Below are positions 35,901-47,123 of a stretch of DNA of 64,000 bases, in pieces. Numbering within the stretch: position 1 is the first letter of the stretch; each line of letters begins with the position of its first letter. The notes under the pieces are model-generated. The model ran no database searches and was not told the DNA's origin. It worked only from the letters and a program-made list of their open reading frames with translations. This DNA comes from Hydractinia symbiolongicarpus (Eukaryota > Cnidaria > Hydrozoa > Anthoathecata > Hydractiniidae): NCBI RefSeq assembly GCF_029227915.1, contig NC_079883.1, positions 2,852,001 to 2,916,000 on the forward strand. Direction: 5' to 3'. The position numbers and the translations under genes were made by a program.

Positions 35901-36359
35901 AAAGAAGCGCATACGAAAACTGCTTGGAAGCTCTCCTTCGTATTGAAACACTCATTCACAGCGCTATTTTTTGTTTGTTTTCCACTTAGCTTTGATAAAG
36001 CAGGTTTTTGTGCAGCCTAGTGTTGGCGTAAACGTTGCGTAAATGTTAAGTTGTAACAGAAACGTTGAGTTGTAGCGTAAATATCGTTGAATTAAAGCAT
36101 TAGTAATATATTGCAGCGAAAATGTGGAGTTTGATCGTAAATGTCGTTAAAATGCATCTTTAATGTTGAGTTGCAGCGGACATGTCATTGAATTTTGGCA
36201 TGACACCCCTACAACTATAAACCTAGTGATGTTTTCAGCAGCTACATTAAACGAAGCTTTTCTGTTTAGGCGCTTACTGATCTGGAGATGGAAATGGCAG
36301 GCTTGGAAGGACTTATAAAAGACTTGAACGGAATTACAAATTCTGGCAAAGTAGCATAA
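20945..36359 (+). CDS. DCC/neogenin-like netrin receptor with three cytoplasmic dsRBD-like domains
   Basis: I rebuilt 29 coding exons: 20945-21299, 21662-21967, 22089-22382, 22711-22971, 24743-24922, 25327-25555, 25831-26030, 26112-26205, 26359-26564, 27103-27275, 27656-27794, 27900-28190, 28438-28647, 29018-29107, 29184-29277, 29571-29746, 30048-30221, 30523-30642, 30802-30840, 30978-30989, 31165-31203, 31461-31683, 32141-32317, 33341-33654, 33856-33992, 34278-34410, 34567-35531, 35720-35815, 36270-36359. All phases join, giving 1,938 aa. Order: signal peptide (1-19), four Ig domains (about 22-405), about eight FN3 domains (410-1197), Gly-rich stalk, transmembrane helix (1232-1256), Cys-rich segment (1257-1297), P1-like PPDLWM (1330), three dsRBD-like domains (1393-1635), Ser/Arg/Pro tail and P3-like C-terminus. 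The Ig-FN3-TM plan plus P1 and P3 identify the DCC/neogenin/UNC-40 family, cell-surface receptors for netrin-type guidance cues. The start is the first ATG before a signal peptide. The dsRBD insertion is outside the usual family plan. Confidence 0.9.
21354..21480. mobile_element. Single end of a CAACCTCG-family element in receptor intron 1
   Basis: CCAACCTCGTTCCCAGGGGC at about 21,407 matches the ends of the short MITEs elsewhere in the window, but I see no clear opposite end. Confidence 0.35.
22529..22614. mobile_element. Short palindromic MITE in receptor intron 3
   Basis: CCAACCTCGTTCCCAG on the left and CCTGGGGATGAGGTT on the right form inverted ends 86 bp apart. It is another member of the CAACCTCG family. 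Confidence 0.6.
23457..24436 (+). mobile_element. 5'-truncated LINE with 312-codon open frame and (GAT)n tail
   Basis: The open frame at 23473-24411 encodes the C-terminal part of a non-LTR reverse transcriptase. It begins after the catalytic palm (FEKWKKGLEEKGLKVNTEKS). It then has a PHD-like zinc finger at about 23605-23745 with CGVC, FCQTC, HKKC and CKRC, then the thumb and connection blocks (FCYLGDML, MLYGSETWAV, RMVRWMC, IRRLNWLGHLERM). It stops just before a GATGATGATGATGA tail. It is in sense orientation inside receptor intron 4 (22972-24742). The open frame is intact, but the catalytic domain and endonuclease are missing, so the copy is dead on arrival but fairly young. Confidence 0.9.
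24439..24600 (-). mobile_element. tRNA-derived SINE, reverse orientation
   Basis: Read on the minus strand, this matches the SINE at 54.5 kb. Shared blocks are the tRNA-like head (CTTAGTGGTTATA and a GGGTTGGATTTT B-box-like segment), ACCATAGGACCCAAGCCATG, and GGAAATTGTGGGGAGATGGC. It abuts the GAT tail of the LINE, so the two elements are nested or adjacent in the same intron. Confidence 0.65.
24743..30642 (+). other. Exons for about eight FN3 domains
   Basis: FN3 signatures (a Trp in strand B, Tyr-Lys-Leu/Val around strand C, and a LxPxTxY-type turn) repeat about eight times. Examples are ISWQEP with NPDTSYTF, ISWSPP with APDSTYKF, VQWDEP with PHTRYEV, VRWTFI with KSETSYIF, LTWDEP with LGTTYETY, ATWKPP with EPETPYSV, FKWKDT with TPYTQYQF, and LSWQVP with TKGTLYYF. 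Most are split over two exons; the fifth is a single exon (27900-28190). Vertebrate DCC has six. Confidence 0.8.
28690..28830. repeat. Cluster of GTTGTACAAC palindromes in a receptor intron
   Basis: Short palindromic and near-palindromic motifs (GCTGTTGTACA, GTTGCACAAC, GTTGTACAAC twice, TGCACAACAAATGTTG) lie within about 100 bp, in the intron between 28647 and 29018. They probably belong to a small inverted-repeat element with unclear ends. Confidence 0.4.
30802..31203 (+). other. Three small stalk exons, each phase 1-1
   Basis: Exons of 39, 12 and 39 bp (30802-30840, 30978-30989, 31165-31203) encode a short Gly/Pro/Val-rich stalk between the last FN3 domain and the membrane. Each length is a multiple of three and each is flanked by phase-1 introns, so any of them can be skipped without breaking the frame. 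The 12-bp exon is supported only by its splice sites and phase. Confidence 0.6.
30998..31080. repeat. (TTTG)n microsatellite in a receptor intron
   Basis: A run of GTTT units with a few interruptions directly follows the 12-bp exon's donor region. Confidence 0.8.
31461..31683 (+). other. Transmembrane helix and cysteine-rich juxtamembrane segment
   Basis: Residues 1232-1256 are a hydrophobic run with ten consecutive leucines, ending in Trp. Residues 1257-1297 then contain 21 cysteines in 41 residues (WCCCCKKKGG, CCWPCCPCCKSC, WYCCCLPFCLCCCPCFC), followed by a basic RHKKRK. The exon is flanked by good splice sites and is in frame on both sides, so the cysteines are not a frame artefact. A cytosolic cysteine cluster next to a membrane helix suggests multiple S-acylation or metal binding; this is inference. 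Confidence 0.8.
33341..34770 (+). other. Three tandem dsRBD-like domains in the receptor tail
   Basis: Three related domains each follow a VPGPGD-type linker. Domain 1 (residues 1393-1455, in exon 33341-33654) reads SLHDYCQKVGW, IYQTNQ, SKVSFAGFAYG and NQDAEQRAAHAAL. Domain 2 (1484-1544, split over 33856-33992 and 34278-34410) reads SLHDFCQQCNILPP, FSTSS, VQVGSHTF and SQEAEQKVASIAL. Domain 3 (1574-1635, exon 34567 onward) reads SLHDFCQRYKLPPP, YITNQG, SAKLKFGGLFFQS and RLEAEQHAAFEAL. This alpha-beta-beta-beta-alpha order and spacing fit the dsRBD fold. All three have acidic or neutral residues where RNA-binding dsRBDs usually have a KKxAK motif at helix 2. Confidence 0.75.
34810..35531 (+). 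other. Low-complexity Ser/Gly/Arg/Pro-rich receptor tail
   Basis: After the third dsRBD-like domain, the same exon encodes about 240 residues rich in Ser, Gly, Thr and Tyr. It includes a basic block at about 34950-35035 built on GSRPPSRPGSRPPSRPGS. Further on is a PLPSNGTLPRSRSKSVEP segment (about 35333-35390). The region is predicted disordered by composition and could carry phosphorylation, SH3-binding or RNA-contact sites. Confidence 0.7.
36270..36359 (+). other. Last exon encoding the DCC P3-like C-terminus
   Basis: The last 29 residues include LEMEMAGLEGLIKDLNGIT, closely resembling the P3 motif at the end of DCC and neogenin. In that family P3 mediates self-association and effector binding. 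Together with the P1-like PPDLWM motif in exon 32141-32317, it fixes the family of the whole gene. Confidence 0.85.
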
Positions 36360-39300
36360 CATAATTTTTTTGAATTTTCAAAATTATATTTGCATTATAC
36401 TTTACAAAGAATCCTAATCTATTCGCCAGTTTTCTATCTTGAACTCGTGTCAAATTTACGTCGAATCATTCTTAAAGAAGTTATGTATCTTCGTAGCTTA
36501 TTACTAATATAGCTGATGCATTTTTAACGAGGAAAACGTAAAGTATTGTTCACATTTCTAACATTGATAATTATTTCATATCGAAGAATGGTTAAACCTT
36601 AGTTTCTTTAGTTAAGCAATTTAGCCTGAACTTACAACAATCGCTAGCTTGGTGACGTAAAATAAAATTTTACCCTCATCTATACAACACGAAACACTAC
36701 ATGGCATTGTTAGCGCCTCTAAAGGCTGCTTTGAATTGTACTTAGTGTAAACAGTGTTTTAGATATTTTAATTCGTGAAAACGATGTTTTTATGATGTAT
36801 GACGAAATGCGTGAAGTTTTATATAGTGTAAGTTGTTATTTTTTTAAATATGTATTTATTTCGATGCAGAAAAAAATCGAAACGTAATTTTTATATTCTG
36901 TACAAGCATAACATATGATAATGCAACGCCCTTTTTCCACTGCACATTTGTAAATTTTCTTCTTCTTAGTAAAGTTTTTGTTTCGTTATTTATTAGTTTT
37001 TTTAAAAGTCGTATTTTTTTCTAAGAACACACGAATACAAAGATTTGGCGGTCACAAAATTAAGTATTGTGGGAGAATCTTTTCAATAATTTATTATTCA
37101 TTTTTAATTTACTAAATACTTCATTTTTTCTTTTAAGTAATTTTACTCCAAATGGAGGAAAAGTTAAACTTTGTTAAATTAAACAAACATATTTTTATAT
37201 TAAACATATTTTTTTGGTGTTTTTTTTTTCATCTTGAATATTTATTATACAAATTGATTGTTTTTTGTTACGTCTGCAGTGGGCTTTTGAATTTCAATAT
37301 CAGTTTCTAAAAATCTGAGTACTACTATTTAGGATAAAATTGTTGTTAAAATAATTAGAACTTTTATAATTATCAATTTATGTGCCATATGAAACTTTAG
37401 TTGGAAACTCTCATTAAAGTGTTAGGGTTAAGCTAGGCAACAAATTGATTGCCTTGTTTATTTCAGACAAAGTCGCAAACTGCTTAGTTTCAATTAGCAC
37501 TGGCCCTAAACGTATTCTTGTCGTTAATTACGTTAATCAATACAGTGAAATTAGCGAAAGTGACGGAATATGCGCCGTCACTGTATTTACTTTTTTGTTA
37601 AACAAGCATTATTTATATGTAAAAATACGTCAGTTCTTTATACAAACATGTTATTTCTCTTTGTCATTTACCCCCTGAATTCATTTATTTGATGTGATAA
37701 ATTTAAGCTCTTCAAGGCGCGTTGTTTAGAAACAAGAAACGTATTTGTAAAAGTTGTACAAACAGTAAAGCTCACCCTCGTACCCAGGTTTTTTTGCCTT
37801 GCTTGCTCTCATATAAAAAATTCCAGGGGGAAATTTTTAAACGATAGACCAACCATAAAAGCCTCTCTGAAAGACGGGCCTCCGTAGTAAAAAATATTTC
37901 GCAAGGTCGAAGTCCAACAGTAGAATCATTTGCAGTTGTGGACGTTTATTTCTGCTGCTAAATTGAAAGTAAAAGCGAAAGCTTCCTGTAACTTTGCAAT
38001 GTAGGGAAGTCTGAATTTTTAGCAAGTGGAAGTTAGTTTGTACTAAAAAAGGGAGACTTGGTAGGATTTGCCGAAAAAAAAAAAAACTCGGCAAAAATTC
38101 ACTTTGTACAAATACGGTTTATTTTTGCGCAACCCCTTACGAAATTTCTGGTAAATGACGATTTAGTCAATGTAAAATGCATATACTACATTCTTAAATG
38201 TATTTCAAATCGACCTCGTCTCTGGGGCACCCTTGCGCTTTTTATTTTAAGGACGGCGCGATAATAAAGGGTCCTGGAGACGAGGTTGACTTAAATTTAT
38301 GTACGCCCATTTTTATCGCTAAGGAAAAGAAAAGTGATATGACAAAGTACAGAACGAAAAAAATATTACTAAAATATATTGTATTTCTGACTGATGTTTT
38401 AAACAGAGCAGATATCACCTTTACATTACAACAATCAATAAATTAAAAATCGTTACAGAAATAAAAACTTAAAATGGTAGCTAGCAGCTTACTAGCTAGC
38501 TCTGTACTTTTCTATTAACATATAATCTTCGCCTGACTGAATATCTCATTAAAATGTCTTGTATGTGAGATCTTTATGACAATAACCCAACACCTCTATT
38601 TACGTTCAAAATCTTACAAAAGAAATATCTACAAAAACACCAACACCATTTCTTATGATAGGTTGTCTCCAGTCAGCAAAAACAAGAAAGGATTTTTGGA
38701 ATAATGGTTGCTCATGTTATAACTAATCACCCTCTAAGAACAAGAACTCGAGGTGAGTTTTGACAGGGTAAAAAAAACTGATAACATTTCATTATTTAAG
38801 TTCCGATGTCAAATTTAGTGAAGCCTTACGTTGAGTTTTCGCAAAAAATAAAATCAATTTTAGGGAAACAAAAAAAACGTAAAATAAAATAATTATCAAC
38901 TGATCACTTTTTTTAATAGAAAATATTTGCATGTAAAATTATCTAAAGAAAAACAAGACACCTTCTGATCGTTTCCATGGTAAAACCACGTCAGCATTTA
39001 TGCTTTCATGTAAACATGGAGAGATAATCTCTGTCATGTAAACATCAAGAAATTTTGTATATAACATAAAAATACTTTTTTATTATCTTTTTATACCTTC
39101 GCTATTACAATTTTATCATTTTCTTATAATACTATATAATAATTTGGAAAACTATATATCACCACTTTTTAAGTAGGAAAGTGAGTCCACGAACTTCGCA
39201 TCCATGTTTGTATATACAACGTTACGTACAATTTTTCAAAAAAAAAAATTGTCTCAAAAACGAACTTTTTTGAAAAAATTGAAAAGATGCAACAGTTATA

Positions 39301-39649
39301 AAACTTCAAATTGGATAAAACAAAGAGAGAATTTGAGACTTAATAATTTGACCCAATAAGTGCGAAATTATCATTTATACACAAATAAAACTCGAAATAT
39401 AATAAGAAAATCGAAAAGAACAAAAAGTTATAGCCCTTAAATTACGTTTTTATTTCTTTCTGCTGCAAAATACAACAACACGGTGTACCAGCATGCATTT
39501 AAACCAATACCAAGATGCAACGGTGCCAATGAAACCAGCCATATATATATATTTAGCACGTTTAAGTAAAAGTAAAATCTTGTCGCTCGATTTCTATATA
39601 AATATATATTATTTCGTGGATGTCGTTCCCATGATAATATCCTTCTTTC
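36360..39649. other. 3' UTR and convergent intergenic region
   Basis: This separates the receptor (+) from tropomodulin (-), so both 3' ends lie here. An AATAAA at 36661-36666, about 300 bp after the receptor stop, may be its polyadenylation signal. On the minus strand, AATAAA at 39454-39449, about 200 bp beyond the tropomodulin stop, may serve that gene. No other exon is supported; the open frame at 37445-37678 has no recognisable domain. Confidence 0.4.
38210..38289. mobile_element. Short palindromic MITE, CAACCTCG family
   Basis: TCGACCTCGTCTCTGGGGCA on the left is mirrored by TCCTGGAGACGAGGTTGA on the right, 80 bp apart. This is the best-preserved pair of ends for the family here. Confidence 0.65.
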
Positions 39650-42600
39650 TTAGCTACCTCCATTTGATAAATTTTCAGCTTGTTTTTCGGCTTGTCTTCT
39701 TTGCCGATCTGAAAAAAATTTTGTTAAATCACATGTGAAACATACGCTCTAAGTATATTGTACTCTCGGCAACACGAACCTTCAAGAGACCGAGGAAGAT
39801 AATTCGACTTAACGAATGTCCAAGTTAAAAAAAAACTCCCGTTAAGAGGAATTTAGCAAAAAAAATAATACTTCAGGTTAGCAAATTTTTAAGAGCTGGG
39901 ACAACAGTTTATTAAAAAAGGTGCAATGTTGGTGAAACAGAGGCCATTTAAGTCTCTTCTAAATTGAATTTGTACAGAAAGGCAACATTTGTAATATACT
40001 TTTTTATATTCAAGAGTAAATTAAAACCAAAGGTATTTAAAATCTGACATTTATCTAGTCTTGGTTTCCCTTTCTCCAGTAAAAAGTTCTAATCATCCGA
40101 AGAAATTACACTTAGGCCCTTAGGGGGACTTAAAAATATTCATACCTGCATCGTTATTTCTCATGATGTATTTATTTGAACTGTGTCTCGGACCTCTTGA
40201 CTCAAACGAATATCCAAACCGCAATAATGTGTGGTTTTTAGCTAATGATTTGCTGATGCGGGATTCGCCTTGATGGCCAATTTTTTGCGCCTGCAAAGGA
40301 AAACAGGTGAATAATTATCCTATTAAATAAACTGTATAATACAAGCACTAGCATCTCAGGGTTAACACCTGCCAAGGATAAAACTGGTAGTACATTGGGT
40401 CTGGGAATGACAGAAATTTACACTGGTGTTAACAATATACTTATTAAATTAAATTAATTAAAAAAGCGAGCTTAAGACGCAAGTAGATCGTAAAATTTTG
40501 AATATTTTATTTGCCAATAAATACGACAATTAAAATAGCCACAAAAATTCAAAACAGAATAAAAACAGATAAAAAAGAAAAGAAGGTTTTTTTAGAAGGT
40601 TAATTAAAAGTTCAAGTAGAATTAACGAGCTTTAGTAAGTAGGTACTAAATGAAGATCAAAGAAATAAAATGGATGTCTATATCCCTTTTTAATTTCCAC
40701 AGTTGGTTTTTAAGGTTATTCAGTGTCTCATAAAAAAATTGTACCTAACAAATTTAAGAATTAAATGTCTAGATTATTTCTCAGAATATGATTTATATTT
40801 TACTTATCATGCCTATGTTTAAATCTGACAGATGCATATGCACAAAAGTAATTGGTGACAGAAACATGCAAAAACGGTATGTTTCTGAAATAATAAATTG
40901 TTAATTGGTGATTTTATTACAAAAATATGCTGTGAAAAAACTTAAATAAAACTTGGTACACTTGTGAATATATGAATCCTTTATAAATAAACATTCAAAA
41001 ATGAAACAAACAAACGAACAAAAACCAAACAAAGAAACAAATATATAGAATCTTACTTGATTGGCTAATTTTAACTCCTTTAATGTTGTGTTTACTTCCA
41101 CCATCTCCATAATAGCCTGTTTTTAAATAAATAAACAAAACATTGAAAAATGATAAAACAGAAAACAAGATGAAGTAGTTATAAATCTTTTTTTTTCTTG
41201 TTTATCGAAGTAACCATATGGTGGGAAAAACATTTTTTCTTATATAACACAAAAAAACTGAATGTTAATAAGTCCACTGTCACTGTTTGGAAAGGTCAAG
41301 CTGAAAGTAATCTTCTTGACATGAAAAGTAACTTTATTTACAGATCTGTAAAATTGTTTCCCCTGCAATTAAACAAATAAGCATTTTCATTTCTTAAACA
41401 ATAAAATCAAATACGAAAATATATAGTAATTACTTACAGCAATACCTTCTCTAGTCAAAAAGTTTGATTCAATATTTAATGATTCTAATGTTTTATTTTG
41501 CTTCAGTGATTCTGACAACACCTAAAACAGATACAAAGAAATTAACATAAAAAAATGGATAAATTTAAAAAGCAAAGATTCTATACCACATACATGATAA
41601 AAATACAATTTATTTTGATTGATAAATTTTTACCCTGTAACAAGCATGTAACAACAAGCATTAAGAATGCAAGTGTGGAACGTTATAATTTGACACAATT
41701 GCAAAAGAATTTGTACATGACTGTAAGAGAAATTTTAAAAGTGAAAAAAAAAATTTATTTTGATTGTTTTCAGTGCTACAAGATTTAATGAAAACAATGT
41801 TTGTTTACTTTAACTACTCTATCAGACATCTTTGTATTAGCCATGTATATGCTTTTTATATGTGTGTTATCTTTTATTTCTTTAGCAACAAAAAGAAGTT
41901 TTTCTTCGTCAACATCTTTATGGTTATTTAAGTTTAGTTCGGTTAACGATTCATCGTGAGATTTCAATTGTTCTAATGCTTTGTCTATATCCAATTCGTT
42001 GACTGCGTTTATGTCTGTGTATTGTTTCGTTTTAGTTGCAACAGTTATTCCTAAAAAGAAAACAAACCATGAAACCATAAAAATCTTGAAAAATATACCA
42101 CAAATAGTTAAAATGACAGAAAAAGGTTTTCTGGTCACTTAACATTTCATATTAAAGTGCATTTGTAAGTATAAAAATGGTAAAACATAAGGTCAATTAA
42201 TAGTAAAAAAGAAATTTTGTTTAAAGGATAAATATGGAAGTTTAAACACCACATATTTTCGTTATATAAGAAACTAAGTGTCTAAGGGCTGGGACTAAGA
42301 CTTAAAAACTTATTAAGCAACTGCCAAGCATCTGGCTAAGTTGAAATTTTAGTAATTTAATCAACCACAACTTAAAACATGAATCATCTAAGAAGCAATC
42401 TACAAAACAAAACATTTTTTTTTAAAGATCTGCCTTACAAATAATAACATAAGAAGCAAAATTAAAAAATAAGTGTAAAATGAAATCTTAGGATAAATGA
42501 GAAAGAAGAAAAGCAAAAAGCATGATAGAATCAACTTACCACCCTTATATTTTCGCAGTCCTGACCCCTTTAATGACTCCCATGCTTTATCTGCTTCCAT

Positions 42601-45026
42601 GTGTTCACTTTGTTTTTGTGTAAGCATGCCATGAATACCAAGACAGGCTAAAAAATAGAAATTTTTTGTATGTTTGTAGAAAATGAGATTAATTTTAATA
42701 AAACAGTTATTTATTTGTGCATAGGTTTCGGTCAACATGCAAAAACAAAGTATGTATAACTAGAAAGATAAATAAGGAATAAAGTTTTTCTCATTTGACA
42801 TCTCAAAGTCACTAATCAAAATAAAACCTCACTGGTGAAGGGGATTGTCTCTTTGCCTGATGAGAGATGGTTCATTCAAACATTAATCCGGTTTTAGAAA
42901 AAAATAAACTAAAAAAGTCTTTGGTCTAATTTTTAAGACAAAATCTTAAAACATACACGCTTTCTTGGTTTGGTTGGATTAAAATTGTCTTTTTTTACCA
43001 AGAACAAAATCAAGGAAAAATTTAACAACGCATTTGTTTGATACTCAGAGTTTCATGTTGTTTACAATTGTCAGTTAAACTAACACAGGTAAAAAGACTA
43101 TCATGCCTACGTACAGCCAGCCTCGGCTCAGATTTAACGAATCTTATAAAAATAACAACAAACCTGCTAATTCTAATAACTCCTCTTCTGAAGCACCATC
43201 AAGGACGTCACTCAAATCATCCGGTAATAGAGGAGTGTTTTTCTGTTTCACTTCTTTTGGTTTATACACCTTCCCTCTTACCTTTTTCTCAAAGGGTACA
43301 AAATCTTCACTTGGTTCTGAAGACATGGCTTCTTCCTTTAAATATTTCATCAAATGATCCCTATTAAATGGGCCAGTTGGAGCTTTGGAAGTCTGGTCAT
43401 CAGCTCGGAAGCCAGCTGGTAATAACTCATTCTAAATATTAGAAACAAAAAATACTATATATAAAAATACTGTCTATTGGCACATGTATAGTTTTAACAA
43501 GCAAAAATGCTAACGGTTACAGTTGATTTCAGAAAGTTTACAGCTGGCAAAAAGGCAGGCTCGTGTAGGTAAACATACTTGTTAAAAACACAAGACATAT
43601 CCAAGGTTTTGTTTATGTACCTAATCTGATTCCAATTAGGCTCCGATTTAAAAAATCAGAAAAGTGAAACAATACTGACCTGAAACTAGTTATATGGTGG
43701 TTTAAGATGTTCTGATGGTATCAGCATAAAAAATATGTTAGGCTTTTTCAGACACAAAACAATGCAAAAAGGAATAAAGGCTTGTGTATGAGCATTTAAA
43801 GTTAAACACAGCTTATTTATGTTGTATTTTAATTCATCATCATCACCATTATTAACATTTCGTTTTCCATATTTGGATGGGTTGCTTAAATACCTCCTTA
43901 TTGAGTCTGTCTTTTTTACTTTCTCTCAAGTCTACCTACAGGCTTTGCCGTTCATTATGCTATATTGTACATCCTATTTGAGGTAACAACTTATTTTAAA
44001 AGTAGTTCCTGGCTGACAGGGTACTCTGTTTTCCAGGAGCATTTTTTTTTAACTTTTCCCAGAAAAGAACCAGTTTCATAAATGCAGAAATTTCAAATAA
44101 AATTATTTTTTCAAATTAATAGTTTGGGAGGATGTTAACTCAAAATAGACTTTACCCAATCACATTTGTCAATATTTATCATCTTTAGATGGGAAATACA
44201 CCTTTACGATAATTCGGAAAAAATAACACTCCATCGCAGCTTATTTTGCCATAAGAGGAGGTAAACATCACACTTTTATAAGAGTTTATTAAGGAGAAAA
44301 CACGTTTTTTCGTGATAACTTTTCTTGCCGCGTTTTGTTTAAAAAGTACACATTAGTTGTATCTTATTATTATTAACGTTTCCTGAAAGTTTGAGAGAAA
44401 TTGATACGACGGAAGTTAAAAAACTGGAGAAAACATGCTTTCGTCTCTAACAAACTCTCATAAAAAAACACGATTTTTACCTCCTTTTTTTCCGATATTG
44501 TAAAACGATGAAGAGCCGTAGGAACGCATGTACAATTGAATTATCGTAAAGGTGTATTGCCTAAAAAGCTTGTGTGGGTTCTCAGAAAGAATAATAAACA
44601 ATATTAGCTGGGTAAAAAACATCATAAATTTTTCAAATATATACAAATGCAATTATAATTATCAAAGAAAACATGCAGTGAAAATATGAATGCAGAAGAC
44701 AAGGCTACACCATGTGGTAAACAGATCTACCACAAAGTTCTATCCTCATTAATGCATAGTACTGGGAAAATTGTGGTCATCAACGTGACAATTTAGCTTT
44801 GTGTATGTGTTATCCATGACTGGGTACAAGCAAGGAATTTTAGTTTCTTGATTACAAAACAACATTTACCACCAAAACAAACCTAACTTTGAATAAAACT
44901 CACATCTGGATCATCAATTGCCTCGTTAAACTCCTCCAATTCTTCTTTGGTAAGACCAGAGATCAGGTCATCCTCTTCACTGAGAAGGCCATTAGTCGTC
45001 ATATTTTCTGTCGCTAACTGCACCAT
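39650..45026 (-). CDS. TMOD: Tropomodulin
   Basis: Eight exons on the minus strand: 45026-44904, 43431-43164, 42647-42540, 42050-41809, 41521-41438, 41116-41057, 40290-40146, 39708-39650. All phases join to a 362-aa protein; vertebrate tropomodulins are about 350-360 aa. It caps actin filament pointed ends and binds tropomyosin. The N-terminus has the tropomyosin/actin-binding helix (EEDDLISGLTKEELEEF), then NELLPAGFR, QTSKAPTGPFNR and VRGKVYKPKE, all typical of the family. The second half is the leucine-rich-repeat domain (LTELNLNNHKDV, IKSIYMANTKM, LESLNIESNFLTREG, LKELKLANQ, HTLLRFGYSF), ending in a basic RQRRQAEKQAE tail. The chosen ATG gives the usual family length. The frame stays open upstream to an ATG at 45158, which would add 44 residues unlike other tropomodulins, or an upstream UTR exon may exist. 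Confidence 0.92.
43828..43960 (-). mobile_element. Diverged LINE 3' end in tropomodulin intron 1
   Basis: Read on the minus strand, it ends with a short GATGATGATGA tail preceded by CATCCAAATATGGAAAACG. That resembles the ending CCATGCTAGCATGGAAAACG of the LINE at 23.5 kb. It is too diverged to place in the same subfamily. Confidence 0.5.
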
Positions 45027-47056
45027 GGAAATATATTTGTTTATAAGTTTTCTCGCAGGTTCAAATATTTTCCTTTTTTGACCTAGTAATGAACTATCCT
45101 TCAAGTTTTGAATGTAAACAAAAGTACCTTTTAATATAACACGTTCGCGTTCTCTCAAGGCGGTTCTTCAATATCAACATTAAATTTCATGTTTTTATTT
45201 TGTTCTTTTTTGCATATTTTGTGGACCAGAGGTTTATTGATTTATTGATTAAAGCATTCTACAAAGTGCGCAATCACGAAAGACATTATCTGGTCCTGGA
45301 AATATTTAATCGTCTAATCTTTCTAATTTGAAATCTTTGTTTTCAAATTACAAAAGTTAATTGTTTTTGTCTTTGTGTATCAAATTCTAATTATAACCAC
45401 AAGTCAAGGTTGTTTTCATTTATAAGTGTTAGTAAAAAACTCCATTGGTTTTTTATCGACTATCGACAGCCCAGCACTTACTGGGGGCGTTTATCAGCAA
45501 ATATCAAAGTGCGCACGCGCTAACACAAAAACTCGTGAGCTTTCACCAAACAATCCGGTCACAAATGGAGCAATTCTTACTTACATTTCGGTATTTCTCT
45601 CGTATACTGCGATTGTGCATATTTTTAAAATAGGTTTTTTCTTCTTTTTTCCTCCAAAGAAAAATAAGCCCCGAAGTCCGTACATATACAAACAAAACAA
45701 GTTGGTAAAAAATGTTTTGGTCGATACCAGAAGACAATAGTCATTGAGTTAAAATTTAGTCACTTTTTACAGACTATGACTTACTTATATGGCAGCTTCT
45801 TTCTAATTTTGTAATTATTTAATTTTCTTGTTTTACAAAAAGTGCTATCCAAAACTTATTGTAAAACCAGAAAGATCATTATAGGCGAAATAGAAGACTA
45901 GGAATTAACGGTGTTTTTGTTCTACTGGCGTTTTTTTTGGAAAGCAGCATGTCACGAAATGAGTTGTTTTAGGCCATAAAAACAGCACATAGTTAACAGA
46001 CAAATGACTTTATTCATCTCTCAGGGTTTCTTGCCTTTTCGATAATTAACTTGACGGCAGTGAAATGACAAAAGATCCTAGGAAAAAAAGAAGGATGCAT
46101 AAAAGCAAGACTGCGTAACTTTCCCACGTGAATCGAAATAGAAATCAACCTCGTCCCCAGACTGGATAAAAATAAAAGAAATAGAAGGGTAAAGAAGTCG
46201 ACAAAAAAGTCGAACAAAAACATTTTTAAATTTAAGAACGCACTTAAAAAAATTTCGTTAAATATTTAATTTGCAGAGAATAGAGCTAGTAACAATAATT
46301 AATTGAGTAAGGAGAAGCATTATTTTATTATTATAGCGGAAATGACATCAGAAATATATTATGCAATTCATTCAAAGAAAGAAACAATATAGAAACCAGG
46401 CCATGTCGTCATTCAAAAACGAACCGTAATATGTCATCAGCTAAAAATAACAAAGAATGGTATCCATGACAACACAAACATAACAGTCTGGCATTGTGAA
46501 ATGTTCTCAGGTCTTCAAATATATATAATCTGTCCATCATCTGTAATATTTAGTTTGAAATATATCGATTATTACCCAGCCCTGCATTTTGTATCAATTC
46601 AAGCATAAGTCAAAAATTTATTTTTGTTCATGTGATATTTATGTCGGTATCGACAAGAACGACAACGACGCATCAACGTCCTTTCTGCAGCTTCTTTTAA
46701 TTTTTTTGTTTGAAATGGCATTCTCTATACTATCTTTGATTTAAATACACTTTTCCCGAATTTCATAAATTATAGTAATTATGACGTCATCCGAAATTTA
46801 TAATGGTTCTGTGCTCTTCAAATAAGGATATTCAGATAGAATATTAAATTATCATGACAAAAATGCAGTTTTTAGAACAACATAATATTCTGATTGTACT
46901 TTATTTAGACTTAAAGAAAATAATTATTTTGAAAACGAGGTTATTCGTAGGAAGCTCGGCTATATAAAGGATTTCACCGTAACTTTCAGCTCGAAATTGA
47001 GGCACTTAACGAATAAAAATTATTACAAAATTAGGTAATATGATCTACCCTTTCTT

Positions 47057-47123
47057 CAACCTCGTTCCCGGGGACTATTCATCCTCATATCAAAAAACGC
47101 TACAAGCCCTGGGATCAAGGTTG
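47057..47123. mobile_element. Very short palindromic MITE (67 bp)
   Basis: CAACCTCGTTCCCGGGG on the left and CCCTGGGATCAAGGTTG on the right form inverted ends with only about 33 bp between them. Confidence 0.65.
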
